Shown here one piece after another: positions 1-8,755 of a DNA stretch of 64,000 nucleotides. The position numbers and the translations under genes are program-made. Each line of letters opens with the position of its first letter. Position 1 is the first letter of the stretch. The notes under the pieces are model-generated. The model was given only the letters and a program-made list of their open reading frames with translations. It ran no database searches and was not told where the DNA came from. The stretch lies in contig NZ_CP090974.1 in the NCBI RefSeq assembly GCF_021513195.1, forward strand, positions 1,810,001-1,874,000. Direction: 5' to 3'. Origin of the DNA: Shewanella sp. OMA3-2. GTDB taxonomy: Bacteria; Pseudomonadota; Gammaproteobacteria; Enterobacterales; Shewanellaceae.

Positions 1-278
1 TCGATTAAATGTTTACTAATTAACCTTTAATTATAATTATAAAGCTGAACTCCTCTTTCCACTTGTTTTTGATGTTTTCAAATGTTGACACAGGTCAACA
101 TTTTGTGAAATGATGCTACCAGGTCTATGCCTAATTAGGTGTAGAAAAGGGAAGAAAAACTAACAATCACAAGAGAAAGATAGACTTAGCGTTATTAACG
201 ATTTATTAACATTGTTATAAGTCATTTACAATAATAATGTCTACACTTTTTTAATTCACTTCAAATTGGTTGGGAACT
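1..278. promoter_or_regulatory. Upstream region of the TonB2 operon, with a palindrome
   Basis: No gene is seen in this leading stretch. At 80-103 there is a perfect 10-bp inverted repeat (AAATGTTGAC, 4-base spacer, GTCAACATTT), the shape of a dimeric repressor site. Nearer the gene, TTAACA (206-211) and TACAAT (227-232) could be -35 and -10 boxes, but their spacing is only 15 bp, so this promoter call is weak. No convincing Fur box was found here. Confidence 0.4.
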
Positions 279-1061
279 ATGTCCAAGGTAAGCAATAGAA
301 CAAAAATCGCTACTGCACTTGTCGGCGCACTGGCTTTAGCCAGTAGCAACTTGGTAGTTGCAAATCCTCTTGCCGATGTGCAAAAGGCGGACAGCAGAAT
401 TCATGCTGACACTGCAGCGTCACAACAAAAAGTTGACAAATATTTTGACCAAGCTCAAGACATGTTGTTTGAGTACGGCAATGTTGCAGATGAACGCGAA
501 TCGCTAAAGTCTTATAATGACTACGTAGCTGGTTTAGTGGCTGATCAACAAAAAACACTTGATTCAATACAAACAGACATCAATGGCGTTGATAAATTAC
601 GTCAAGGCGTTGTGCCATTAATGTTTAAAATGGTTGATGCGTTAGAACAGTTTGTTCAATTAGATCTTCCTTTTAATACTGAAGTGCGTACTGAACGTGT
701 TGAAAATCTAAAAAATATCCTAGATACAGCAGAAGTCACTTTGGCTGAAAAGTATCGTTTGATCCTTGATGCGTATAGCATTGAGCGTGAATACGGTAAC
801 TTTGTATCAGTTAATACTGGTAAGTTAAGCTTAGATGGTAAAGAAGTACTTGTTGATTTCTTTAATCTAGGACGCGTAGCACTTTACGCTCAAAGTTTAG
901 ATCAAAAAATTGCGTGGATGTACGATGCTGAAGCTAAAACTTGGAACAAGTTAGATGACAGTTATTTACGTGACATCACCAAGGGTATTCGCATTGCTCG
1001 TAAGCAAGGTGCTCTAGATCTATTCGCATTACCAATTCCTGCTGCGGAGACTGCTCAATAA
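279..1061 (+). CDS. DUF3450 family periplasmic protein of a TonB2 cluster
   Basis: A 260-residue exported protein. The first ~30 residues form a signal peptide (basic start, hydrophobic stretch, cleavage near SSNLVVA/NP). Residues ~45-110 are rich in Q, K, E and L in a coiled-coil-like pattern. The family (DUF3450) is regularly encoded just before a TtpC-like MotA/TolQ/ExbB protein in Shewanella and Vibrio TonB systems; its biochemical role is not established. The ATG at 279 was chosen over an in-frame TTG at 270 because GGGA lies just upstream. Its last base is shared with the next start codon, so the two genes are probably translationally coupled. A periplasmic accessory role in energy transduction is inference from position. 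Confidence 0.85.
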   Translation: MSKVSNRTKIATALVGALALASSNLVVANPLADVQKADSRIHADTAASQQKVDKYFDQAQDMLFEYGNVADERESLKSYNDYVAGLVADQQKTLDSIQTDINGVDKLRQGVVPLMFKMVDALEQFVQLDLPFNTEVRTERVENLKNILDTAEVTLAEKYRLILDAYSIEREYGNFVSVNTGKLSLDGKEVLVDFFNLGRVALYAQSLDQKIAWMYDAEAKTWNKLDDSYLRDITKGIRIARKQGALDLFALPIPAAETAQ

Positions 1062-2416
1062 TGAAGAAGTTAATTACTACAGCTGTATTAGCTGCAAGTT
1101 TGTCTTTAACTGCTGGCATGGTTTCTGCTGCTGATGCACCTAAAACTATCGACCAATTATTGCAAAAAGTTAAAGTTGAACGTGCCAATGAAGGCAAAAA
1201 TAACTCGAAACGTGAAAGAGAATTTCAAAACGAACGTGGTGACAAAGCGTCGCTATTAAAACGTGAGAAAGATGCTTTAGCTTCAGAGAAGCAACGCGGT
1301 AAGGATCTTAACCAAGCGTTTTTAGATAACGAGCGTAAAATTGCTCAGTTAGAAGAAGATTTAAAAACAGCTCAAGGTGACTTAGGTGAAATGTTTGGTG
1401 TTGTTAAAGGTGAAGCTGGCGATTTCGCTGGTAAGCTAGCAGCGTCTAATATTTCTGCTCAATATCCTGGTCGTGATGCGTTCATCGCAGAGTTAGGGTC
1501 GCGTAAATCATTACCGAAAATTGAAGAACTAGAACAATTCTGGGAAGCGCAATTATTCGAAATGGTTGAGTCTGGTAAAGTTGTTAAATTCACTGGTAAT
1601 GTGACAGCAATCGACGGTAACGTTGTTAGCACTTCTATCTACCGTGTGGGCGCATTCAACTTGACTGCTGATGGTCAATATGTTGTTTACAAGCCAGAGT
1701 TAAGCCTAATTCAAGAGCTTTCACAACAGCCTGAAGGCTACCAAGTATCTGCAGTCGGTTCATGGGAAAATACCACTACTGGTGTATCTGAGTTCTATAT
1801 TGACCCAGCTCGCGGTGTATTACTGAATATTTTCACCAACAAAGCTAGCATTCAAGATCGCTTAGAAGCTGGTGGTCCAATTGGTTATATTATTCTAGTG
1901 TTGCTTGCTTTAGGTGGTTTAATCGCATTAGAGCGTTTAGTCACGTTAACAATTACTTCTGGTAAAGTTAAAAGCCAACGTAAGAATATTGATAATCCAG
2001 GTAAGAACCCACTTGGCCGTATTTTAAAAGTATATCAAGACAACAAAGATGTTGATGTTGAAACATTAGAGTTGAAACTTGACGAAGCTATTTTGAAAGA
2101 AACTCCTGCTTTAGAAGCACGTATTTCGATCATTAAAGTACTAGCCGCTATCGCTCCAATGATGGGTCTTCTAGGTACAGTAACCGGTATGATTGCAACA
2201 TTCCAATCAATCCAGTTATTCGGTACAGGTGATCCTAAGTTAATGGCTGGTGGTATTTCTATGGCTCTTGTAACAACAGTACAAGGTCTGATTGCAGCGT
2301 TACCATTAATGTTATTACACGCAATTGTTGTTGCTCGTAGTAAGTCTATTGTTCAAGTTCTTGAAGAACAAAGCGCTGGTATCATTGCAGAACATGCTGA
2401 GAAGAGGGCTGACTAA
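1061..2416 (+). CDS. TtpC-like MotA/TolQ/ExbB proton channel family protein
   Basis: A 451-residue protein with three parts. Residues 1-23 are a signal peptide. Residues ~30-115 are a long charged coiled coil expected in the periplasm. The C-terminal part is a MotA/TolQ/ExbB channel domain, with a first membrane segment near 272-295 and the conserved AAIAPMMGLLGTVTGMIATF stretch near 362-381. This is the architecture of TtpC, the fourth component needed by the TonB2 system of Vibrio. It overlaps the preceding gene by one base and the following exbB by one base. A role in energising an outer-membrane receptor fits the family. No receptor gene is next to it, so the substrate cannot be named. 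Confidence 0.88.
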   Translation: MKKLITTAVLAASLSLTAGMVSAADAPKTIDQLLQKVKVERANEGKNNSKREREFQNERGDKASLLKREKDALASEKQRGKDLNQAFLDNERKIAQLEEDLKTAQGDLGEMFGVVKGEAGDFAGKLAASNISAQYPGRDAFIAELGSRKSLPKIEELEQFWEAQLFEMVESGKVVKFTGNVTAIDGNVVSTSIYRVGAFNLTADGQYVVYKPELSLIQELSQQPEGYQVSAVGSWENTTTGVSEFYIDPARGVLLNIFTNKASIQDRLEAGGPIGYIILVLLALGGLIALERLVTLTITSGKVKSQRKNIDNPGKNPLGRILKVYQDNKDVDVETLELKLDEAILKETPALEARISIIKVLAAIAPMMGLLGTVTGMIATFQSIQLFGTGDPKLMAGGISMALVTTVQGLIAALPLMLLHAIVVARSKSIVQVLEEQSAGIIAEHAEKRAD

Positions 2417-2943
2417 TGATGCTATTCCTGATGGATATATGGGATTCCGTCAGGGGCTTCATGGCCTCCGGGGGAGATGTCCTCTGGTTGGTAGCAGCTG
2501 TGCTTTTCCTAATGTGGGTATTAATGCTTGAGCGTTACTGGTATCTAAATTGGATATCACCAAAGCAACATCAAGCTGTTATATCTGCGTGGGAATCAAG
2601 AGATGAAACACACTCTTGGCACGCTCACCGTATCCGTGAAGCTTGGGTGTCCCAAGCTAAGCAAGATTTGAATGCACGTATGCTGTTAATCAAAACCCTA
2701 GTTGCAATCTGTCCGATGATTGGTTTACTAGGTACCGTAACTGGTATGATTTCAGTATTCGATGTGATGGCAGTTCAGGGGACGAGTAATGCTCGTCTAA
2801 TGGCAGCTGGTATCTCAATGGCCACAATGCCGACAATGGCGGGAATGGTAGCAGCGCTATCGGGTGTGTTCTTCAGCACTCGTTTAGACTCGAAAATGAG
2901 AATCAGATTAGAAATGCTAAAAGACAGCATGCCTCACCACTAA
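2416..2943 (+). CDS. exbB: ExbB-type biopolymer transport protein (TonB2 system)
   Basis: A 175-residue inner-membrane protein, shorter than the ~240 residues of E. coli ExbB and typical of ExbB2. A first membrane helix lies near residues 15-36; the conserved channel motif AICPMIGLLGTVTGMISVF is near 97-115; a third helix lies near 130-155. It would form the proton-conducting part of the motor with ExbD and TonB. The start overlaps the ttpC stop by one base; ATG at 2419 is an equally possible start. Tight packing with exbD and tonB supports one operon. Confidence 0.9.
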   Translation: MMLFLMDIWDSVRGFMASGGDVLWLVAAVLFLMWVLMLERYWYLNWISPKQHQAVISAWESRDETHSWHAHRIREAWVSQAKQDLNARMLLIKTLVAICPMIGLLGTVTGMISVFDVMAVQGTSNARLMAAGISMATMPTMAGMVAALSGVFFSTRLDSKMRIRLEMLKDSMPHH

Positions 2944-2956
2944 AGAGAGATTGAAC

Positions 2957-3361
2957 ATGGCACGTAAGAAGCATTCCAGTATAGACGAGGAAGCGCAAAT
3001 TGATATGACCCCGATGCTTGACATCGTATTTATCATGTTGATCTTCTTCATTGTAACAACATCATTTGTTAAGCCATCTGGCTTAGACTATAACAAGCCT
3101 AAAGCGTCACAGGCTACGTCTAAACCATCGGCAAACATCTTTATTGGCATCAGTAAATCTGGCGTCATTATGATGGAAAATCGTCAGGTTGATATTGAGC
3201 GTGTAACTGCTAACGTAGAACGTATGTTAGCGGAAGCACCGGAAGCTGCAGTACTAATTCAAGCAGATAAAGATACTACTCATGGTTTAGTAGTTAAAGT
3301 GCTTGATAACGTTAAAGCAGCGGGTATCGACAAAATTTCTGTATCAGCGGGGAATGACTAA
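2957..3361 (+). CDS. exbD: ExbD-type biopolymer transport protein (TonB2 system)
   Basis: A 134-residue protein with one N-terminal membrane anchor and a periplasmic domain. The signature DMTPMLDIVFIMLIFF is near residues 16-31 and holds the membrane aspartate that carries protons in this family. The start at ATG 2957 is favoured over TTG 2951 because the purine-rich AGAGAGA (2944-2950) sits at good spacing. It follows exbB by 13 bases and is followed at once by tonB, so it belongs to the same transcript. Confidence 0.92.
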   Translation: MARKKHSSIDEEAQIDMTPMLDIVFIMLIFFIVTTSFVKPSGLDYNKPKASQATSKPSANIFIGISKSGVIMMENRQVDIERVTANVERMLAEAPEAAVLIQADKDTTHGLVVKVLDNVKAAGIDKISVSAGND

Positions 3362-3362
3362 T

Positions 3363-3983
3363 ATGCTAAGAGCACTCGTATCAATCATAATTGGTGCCGC
3401 AGTGACTTTTGGTCTGTTTGCCTTCATGGCATTCTTAGTCGGCGGCGGTGCACAGCGCAACGATGAGTCGACTGAGACCCCTGTTATTGAAATTACGATG
3501 GATAAGCAGGATTCGAAGGCACAGAAGAAACCAAGGGTAACTCCTAAGCCACCACCACCACCAGAGCAACCACCGAAGCCGGATACTACTCCGCCAGATG
3601 CTTCAAACAATATTGACACTAATATGTCGTTTAATATGGGTGGAGTTGAAGCGGGATCAGCATCAACAGGCTTTAAGCTTGGTAATATGATGACTCGTGA
3701 TGGTGATGCTACACCTATTGTTCGTATCGAGCCTCAATATCCAATTGCTGCTGCTCGAGATGGTAAAGAAGGTTGGGTACAACTTTCATTTACAATCAAT
3801 GAACTAGGTGGTGTAGATGACGTTGAAGTTATCAAAGCTGAACCAAAACGCTTATTTGATCGCGAAGCAATTCGTGCTCTTAAAAAGTGGAAATATAAGC
3901 CTAAAATTGTTGATGGCAAAGCGCTTAAGCAAACGGGCATGGCTGTGCAACTTGATTTCACTTTAGAGAAAGGAGGTAGATAA
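3363..3983 (+). CDS. tonB: TonB2 energy transducer
   Basis: A 206-residue TonB. A membrane anchor (residues ~5-27) is followed by a proline- and lysine-rich spacer (~55-90, including a run PKPPPPPEQPPKP) and a C-terminal TonB domain (~120-206) with the conserved EPQYP and GWVQLSFTI features. It links the ExbB-ExbD motor to outer-membrane receptors. The start at 3363 lies one base after the exbD stop; an in-frame upstream TTG at 3303 would lie inside exbD and is not needed. The next gene begins on the last base of this one, again suggesting coupled translation. Confidence 0.92.
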   Translation: MLRALVSIIIGAAVTFGLFAFMAFLVGGGAQRNDESTETPVIEITMDKQDSKAQKKPRVTPKPPPPPEQPPKPDTTPPDASNNIDTNMSFNMGGVEAGSASTGFKLGNMMTRDGDATPIVRIEPQYPIAAARDGKEGWVQLSFTINELGGVDDVEVIKAEPKRLFDREAIRALKKWKYKPKIVDGKALKQTGMAVQLDFTLEKGGR

Positions 3984-5230
3984 TGCGCAAGATTACAACT
4001 ATTGCAACAGCACTACTTCTTTCTGTTTGTGGAAGTGCAATGTTGAGCAGTGTCGCAATTGCCGCCGAAAAGTGTGAGATTGACAAGCGTCAGTCTCGTG
4101 CTGTTGGCGAAAGTGCAGCTAAAAAAGTACAAAAATCTTTTGAGGCATACACTGAAGGCAATTTAGATGAAGCAATTTCCATCTTACTAGAAGCTAACCC
4201 TAGAAATGATTTCGACAAAGCTTATGTCGATCGTATGCTAGGTAACTTTTACGCTGAGAAAGGTCAGATGCAAACGGCAATCAAATATTTAAAGACTGCT
4301 GTTCAAGCTGACATTCTTGGTGGTACAGATCACGCTGCGACAATGCGTTTGTATGCTGATTTGTTACTTCAAGAGAGAAAGTTCAAGGAAGCTATTCCAT
4401 ACTATTACAAATGGATGGACTTTACCTGTAAGGCTGATTCACAAATGTATCGCCGTGTTGGTATTGCCCACTCAGAGTTAAAAGAATGGAATAAAGTACT
4501 TGAAGTTGCTGATAAAGGTTTATCTTTAGCCGATGAGCCGGATAAAAACTTATATCAAATGAAACTAACGGCATACTTTAATCAGAAAAAGTATAAAGAT
4601 GCAGTTAAAGTTTTAGAGACTATGGTGCCTTTATTCCAAGATGATAAGCGTCTATGGGTTCAGTTAGCACAGTTTTATTTGATGACTGAGGATTACGATC
4701 GTTCTTTAGCAACTTATGACTTAGCTTATAAAGCTGGTTTCTTAGATACTGATGGGAACATCACTCGTTTGGCACAACTTTTAGCGCAAAAAGGCTCGCC
4801 TTATCAAGCCGCTAAAGTTTATGAAAAACACTTGAAATCAGGGTTGATTCCAGAAAATCAGAAAACGTTAAATATTCTGGCTGGATTCTATCACAATGCT
4901 AAAGAGTTTAAGACTGCAGCAAGTTACTATGGTAAAGCAGCGGTTGCAGGTAATGATGGTGAATTATATTTGAAGCAAGGACGTTTATTGTCTATTGACC
5001 AAAACTATAAAGAAGCTATTGTTGCACTTGAAAAAGCACTTGACTTGGGCATTGATAACCCAGGCGAAGCGCAATTTGAGTTAGCGTTAGTGCATCTAAC
5101 CTTAAAACAGTATAAGTCAGCTTATAATCGTGCTGTTCAAGCATCGAATGATAAAAAGACCGCTAGAAGTGCTAAAAGCTACATTTCTTATATCAAAGAA
5201 AAAGCCCGTATACATAACGTGGCCCTGTAG
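3983..5230 (+). CDS. Periplasmic TPR-repeat protein of the TonB2 cluster
   Basis: A 415-residue exported protein. Residues 1-27 are a signal peptide (cleavage near VAIAAE). The rest is a series of tetratricopeptide-like helical pairs, visible as repeated A-x3-Y and G/A-x2-Y spacings from ~50 to ~400. TPR proteins commonly close DUF3450-TtpC-ExbBD-TonB operons in Shewanella; the partner is unknown. The gene overlaps tonB by one base and is followed by a strong terminator, marking it as the last gene of the operon. Confidence 0.85.
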   Translation: MRKITTIATALLLSVCGSAMLSSVAIAAEKCEIDKRQSRAVGESAAKKVQKSFEAYTEGNLDEAISILLEANPRNDFDKAYVDRMLGNFYAEKGQMQTAIKYLKTAVQADILGGTDHAATMRLYADLLLQERKFKEAIPYYYKWMDFTCKADSQMYRRVGIAHSELKEWNKVLEVADKGLSLADEPDKNLYQMKLTAYFNQKKYKDAVKVLETMVPLFQDDKRLWVQLAQFYLMTEDYDRSLATYDLAYKAGFLDTDGNITRLAQLLAQKGSPYQAAKVYEKHLKSGLIPENQKTLNILAGFYHNAKEFKTAASYYGKAAVAGNDGELYLKQGRLLSIDQNYKEAIVALEKALDLGIDNPGEAQFELALVHLTLKQYKSAYNRAVQASNDKKTARSAKSYISYIKEKARIHNVAL

Positions 5231-5252
5231 TTAACAGCTATTTCTAAGCATT

Positions 5253-5278
5253 TAAAAAGCCCCGTAAGGGGCTTTTTG
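5253..5278. terminator. Bidirectional rho-independent terminator
   Basis: Perfect stem AAAAAGCCCC / GGGGCTTTTT with a GTAA loop between two convergent genes. The A-run and T-run on either side let it serve both the TonB2 operon and the GGDEF-like gene on the minus strand. Confidence 0.9.
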
Positions 5279-5296
5279 TTATGCGCATTTTATGAG

Positions 5297-5806
5297 TTAT
5301 TGTAAGTAGGTTAGAGCTTGATGACGAGTATGGTCTAGCGCTAACTCATTTGAGAGTGATTCCACTTGAACAAATAGACCTTCAATATTTTTATTATCAC
5401 TTGGCAGGCATACTCCCCCAGCTAGTTTATAATCAACACTAAAATTATGATCTTTACCATACTTGGTGAAAAATTGAGTTATTTGCTCGTCAATCCTTTG
5501 TAAAACAACTTTAGTGCCTTGTTCATCGATATTAAATAAACCAAGGGCGAAATGGTTTGTATCTAATCTTGCGATTAGATCGGTTGCGCGTAAAAGTGCT
5601 TCTTGCACCTGATTAGTAAATAATTCCAGTAAATGAGACTGTTTAACTGTTTCATGTATGTGTGAGCAAAGATACAATAACGCTAAGCTTTGTTTTTCAC
5701 GCTGATGGCGATGCCATTCACGATTAAACACCTCCATAAAGTAGGTTTGATTGTAGACACCCGTTTCAGGATCTCGAAAGCTTGAATTGCGAAAAGAATA
5801 GATCAT
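5297..5806 (-). CDS. Degenerate GGDEF-domain protein
   Basis: A 169-residue protein that is essentially one GGDEF domain. The start DPETGVYNQTYFMEVF (residues ~12-27) matches the family's DPLTGLYNRRYF opening, and LIARLDTNHFALGL aligns with the active-site strand of the family. The GGDEF loop itself reads DTNHF, so the glycines and acidic residues needed to bind GTP and metal are missing. It is therefore unlikely to make cyclic di-GMP; a binding or regulatory role is inference. A ribosome site GGAG lies 8 bases before the ATG. It is transcribed divergently from the DUF885 gene. Confidence 0.8.
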   Translation of the reverse strand: MIYSFRNSSFRDPETGVYNQTYFMEVFNREWHRHQREKQSLALLYLCSHIHETVKQSHLLELFTNQVQEALLRATDLIARLDTNHFALGLFNIDEQGTKVVLQRIDEQITQFFTKYGKDHNFSVDYKLAGGVCLPSDNKNIEGLFVQVESLSNELALDHTRHQALTYLQ

Positions 5807-5880
5807 TGAGGAACTCCATTGAATATTCTTATTTAATTATAGATATGATTTTTGATTCATGTGTAACAGGACTAATAAAA

Positions 5881-7716
5881 ATGAAGAAAACCTTCCTAGC
5901 AGCCAGCATATCGTTACTATTTGCGGTCCAAGGTTGTAGTGATAATACACCGCAGACATCTTCGACTGAAGCGGCTGCAGCTCAATCAAGTTCGCAATCA
6001 ACAAAAGTAACTGCTGAACAAGCTTATCTAACTATGGTTGATAGTTTTTTCAAAGAGCAATTAAAGCTTGAGCCAATCTATGCCACATTCGTAGGTGTGA
6101 ATGAATTTAATGATCAGTTTGGTAAATCATTGTCTGAGCAGTATTTAAAGGCTCGCCATGATCTTAATGCCAAGTATTTCTCACAGGCTAAAGATATTAA
6201 TGTTGATGCTTTGCCTGCGGATTTGAAAATCAGCTATAGCATGTTTATTTACGATCGTGACATGGAGCTGATGGGTGAGACTTATCCTGAACATTTTTTA
6301 CCGATGAATCAATTTTATAACACGGTTTTCACTATGGTTCAGTTAGGTACAGGTGAAAGCGCACAACCTTTTAAAACGGTTGAAGATTATCAAAATTGGC
6401 TTGCTCGTTTAGACGGATTCGTTAATTGGCTCAAATTAGCTCAAGTGAGAATGGACGAAGGTATTAATAGTAAGGTGGTGCTACCTAAAGTATTGGTTGA
6501 TAGAATGATCCCTCAGCTATCAGCTCAGGTAGTCTCTACTCCTGAAGAAAGCCTATTTTATTCACCAATAAAATTGATGCCTGAATCATTTACCAATGAA
6601 CAAAAAACATTACTTACTCAAGAGTATAAAACGTTTCTAAGCGTTAAATTAATTCCCGCATTAGCAACCCTTCGTGATTATGTTCAAGATACCTATTTAC
6701 CGAATGCAAGAGCTTCTGACGGTTGGTGGGGATTACCGAACGGGAAAGTATGGTATCAACACTTAGCGAATAGCCATACAACGACCAAAATGCCTGTTGA
6801 TGAAATCCATCAGATTGGTTTGTCAGAAGTGAAGCGTATTTTAGCTGAAATGGATAAAGTCAGGCAGCAAGTCAAATTTGAAGGCGACTTAACAGCATTT
6901 TTTGCTTCTGTATCATCAGAGCCGCAATACTTCTTCACTAACAAGCAAGACTTGATCGATGGTTATATGGGATTAAAAGATACTATTAACCAAGTACTGC
7001 CTAAATATTTTAATGTTATGCCTCAAGCTGATTATGTAGTGAAATCAGTAGAAAGTTTCCGTGAGCAGTCTGCTGCAGGTGCATCATACCAATCACCAGC
7101 TGTTGATGGTTCTCGTCCCGGCGTTTTTTATATCAATACATTTAATTTAAAAGCTCAGCCGAAATGGGGGATGACCACGTTATCTTTACACGAAGCAGCA
7201 CCAGGTCACCATTTTCAAATAGCGATTAAACAAGAATTAACTGAAGTTCCTGAATTTCAACGTTTCCAAGGTTATACAGCTTTTGAAGAGGGCTGGGCAC
7301 TTTATGCTGAGTACTTAGGCATTGAGATGGGGTTGTTCTCCGATCCGTATCAGTATTTTGGCAAACTGTCTGATGAAATGCTACGCGCTATGCGCTTAGT
7401 TGTTGATACAGGACTTCACGCCAAAGGGTGGAGCCGCGAACAAGCGATTCAATACATGAAAGATAATTCCCCAATGGCTGAGTCTGATATTGTTGCTGAG
7501 GTTGAGCGTTATATGGCTATTCCAGGTCAAGCGTTATCCTATAAGGTCGGTCAGTTAACGATTCTAAAATTACGCGCTGATGCTGAAAAGCAATTGGGTG
7601 ATAAATTTGATATTAAAGATTTCCATGATCAAATTCTCACTACAGGTTCATTACCTATGGCTGTAATGGAAAGAAAAGTTTCTGATTGGGTTGATGCCGA
7701 ATTAGCAAAACATTAA
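5881..7716 (+). CDS. DUF885 family lipoprotein, putative metallopeptidase
   Basis: A 611-residue protein with a lipoprotein signal (residues 1-18, lipobox ending VQGC) that predicts envelope anchoring. The rest matches DUF885. It has the motif LHEAAPGHHF (H437, E438, H443) and, ~30 residues on, EEGWALYAEYLG (E469/E470), arranged like the HExxxH-plus-glutamate zinc site of peptidases. A peptidase function is the usual inference for the family; no substrate is known. The ATG at 5881 follows ACAGGA at moderate spacing. An upstream in-frame ATG at 5782 would overlap the divergent GGDEF gene and lose the signal peptide position, so it was rejected. Confidence 0.85.
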   Translation: MKKTFLAASISLLFAVQGCSDNTPQTSSTEAAAAQSSSQSTKVTAEQAYLTMVDSFFKEQLKLEPIYATFVGVNEFNDQFGKSLSEQYLKARHDLNAKYFSQAKDINVDALPADLKISYSMFIYDRDMELMGETYPEHFLPMNQFYNTVFTMVQLGTGESAQPFKTVEDYQNWLARLDGFVNWLKLAQVRMDEGINSKVVLPKVLVDRMIPQLSAQVVSTPEESLFYSPIKLMPESFTNEQKTLLTQEYKTFLSVKLIPALATLRDYVQDTYLPNARASDGWWGLPNGKVWYQHLANSHTTTKMPVDEIHQIGLSEVKRILAEMDKVRQQVKFEGDLTAFFASVSSEPQYFFTNKQDLIDGYMGLKDTINQVLPKYFNVMPQADYVVKSVESFREQSAAGASYQSPAVDGSRPGVFYINTFNLKAQPKWGMTTLSLHEAAPGHHFQIAIKQELTEVPEFQRFQGYTAFEEGWALYAEYLGIEMGLFSDPYQYFGKLSDEMLRAMRLVVDTGLHAKGWSREQAIQYMKDNSPMAESDIVAEVERYMAIPGQALSYKVGQLTILKLRADAEKQLGDKFDIKDFHDQILTTGSLPMAVMERKVSDWVDAELAKH

Positions 7717-7792
7717 TTTTCATACGTGTGTCACACATCTTCTTTATGCTAAGGTGTGCGGCACATTTATTTCAAAGTAAGTAGGAGTCAGA

Positions 7793-8071
7793 ATGGTACA
7801 AGCAACCGCAAGACATTTGTTAGTCAGTACAGAAGAGCAATGTAACGAATTAAAGCAACAAATTGAAAATGGAGCAGAATTTGCTGAGATAGCGAAGTCT
7901 TACTCTTCATGCCCTTCAGGTTCTCAAGGCGGTGACTTGGGTTCTTTTGGCCCAGGCATGATGGTAAAAGAGTTTGATGAAGTCGTATTTAATGCGCCAT
8001 TAAACCAAGTGCAAGGTCCAGTGAAAACTCAGTTTGGATACCATTTATTAGAAGTGACTAGCCGAGGTTAG
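7793..8071 (+). CDS. ppiC: PpiC-type parvulin peptidyl-prolyl isomerase
   Basis: A 92-residue stand-alone parvulin domain without a signal peptide, so cytoplasmic, matching the length of E. coli PpiC (93). The family's core is clear: ARHLLVSTEEQC at the N-terminus, SSCPSGSQGGDLGSFGPGMM in the middle, and TQFGYHLLEV at the end with the active-site histidine. A good ribosome site (TAGGAG) precedes the ATG. The gene is monocistronic, ending in its own terminator 23 bases downstream. Confidence 0.93.
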   Translation: MVQATARHLLVSTEEQCNELKQQIENGAEFAEIAKSYSSCPSGSQGGDLGSFGPGMMVKEFDEVVFNAPLNQVQGPVKTQFGYHLLEVTSRG

Positions 8072-8093
8072 TCTTTCTATTAGTCATGATGTT

Positions 8094-8117
8094 AAAGGCG
8101 ACGAAATGTCGCCTTTT
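8094..8117 (+). terminator. Rho-independent terminator after ppiC
   Basis: Stem AAAGGCGAC / GTCGCCTTT with a five-base loop and T-rich tail. The loop contains an ATG at 8106 that is in frame with the next gene, but using it as a start would put the start codon inside the terminator. Confidence 0.85.
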
Positions 8118-8141
8118 GTTGTTATTGTTGGTGAGAATAAT

Positions 8142-8672
8142 GTGGACATAGCACTGTATAGCGATAGATTAATTATAAGAAGCTTACAGCCTAAAGATTG
8201 GAATAATTTTTTAGCTATCAATCAAGATCCCCAAGTTAATCAATTTGTTCGTGAACCGACTACTGAATTAGTATTACACACGAAGTTTGAAGCAAGCTTA
8301 CTGCCTTGGTGTATTGAAAGCGGGGAATGGCTAACGTTATTGATTGAAACGATTGATGGCGAGTTTGTCGGCTTAACCGGTTTCTATTGTCAGGACTTTT
8401 ATTCAAAGCGCGTAGAGGTGGGTTACTTATTGTCTGCAAGTATGCAGGGGATGGGCTATGGATCTGAAAGTCTGCGAGCTGTAGTAGACTGGGGGCGCTT
8501 ACAATTTGATATTCATAAATATGTTGCGGTTTGTGCTCAAGCCAATTTGCCTTCCATTAACGTATTGCAGAAGGTGGGCTTTATTTTAGAGGGCACTTTT
8601 TTACAGCATACCTATCTAGCTGGCAAATGGATTGATGACTATCAATTTGGTTTAGTGTTGTCTACAGCATAA
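8142..8672 (+). CDS. GNAT-family N-acetyltransferase (RimJ/RimL-like)
   Basis: A 176-residue acetyltransferase of the RimJ/RimL/SpeG type. It opens with SDRLIIRSLQPKDW, typical of the first strand. The acetyl-CoA binding region is GYLLSASMQGMGYGSESL with the Q/R-x-x-G-x-G/A pattern, and NLPSINVLQKVGFILEG is the usual C-terminal N-x-x-S-x-x-x-x-x-K-x-G-F motif. The GTG at 8142, preceded by GGTGAG, is preferred over the ATG at 8106, which lies in the ppiC terminator loop. The acceptor (ribosomal protein, polyamine or antibiotic) cannot be told from sequence. Confidence 0.8.
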   Translation: MDIALYSDRLIIRSLQPKDWNNFLAINQDPQVNQFVREPTTELVLHTKFEASLLPWCIESGEWLTLLIETIDGEFVGLTGFYCQDFYSKRVEVGYLLSASMQGMGYGSESLRAVVDWGRLQFDIHKYVAVCAQANLPSINVLQKVGFILEGTFLQHTYLAGKWIDDYQFGLVLSTA

Positions 8673-8742
8673 AGATGTTTCAAAATTCATGAGAAAACCC
8701 TTTTTTTAGTAAGAGGTTTGTCACATAATACTAAATACAATT

Positions 8743-8755
8743 GAAAACAATTCTC
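8743..8755. promoter_or_regulatory. Candidate Fur box upstream of feoAB
   Basis: GAAAACAATTCTC matches the core Fur consensus GATAATNATTATC at 9 of 12 fixed positions, about 95 bases before feoA. Fur control of ferrous-iron uptake is standard for this operon. The call rests on similarity by eye. Confidence 0.45.

Noticed and set aside
8106..8141. ATG at 8106 as start of the GNAT gene
   Set aside because: It lies in the loop of the ppiC terminator and adds residues not seen at the family N-terminus; GTG 8142 has a ribosome site.
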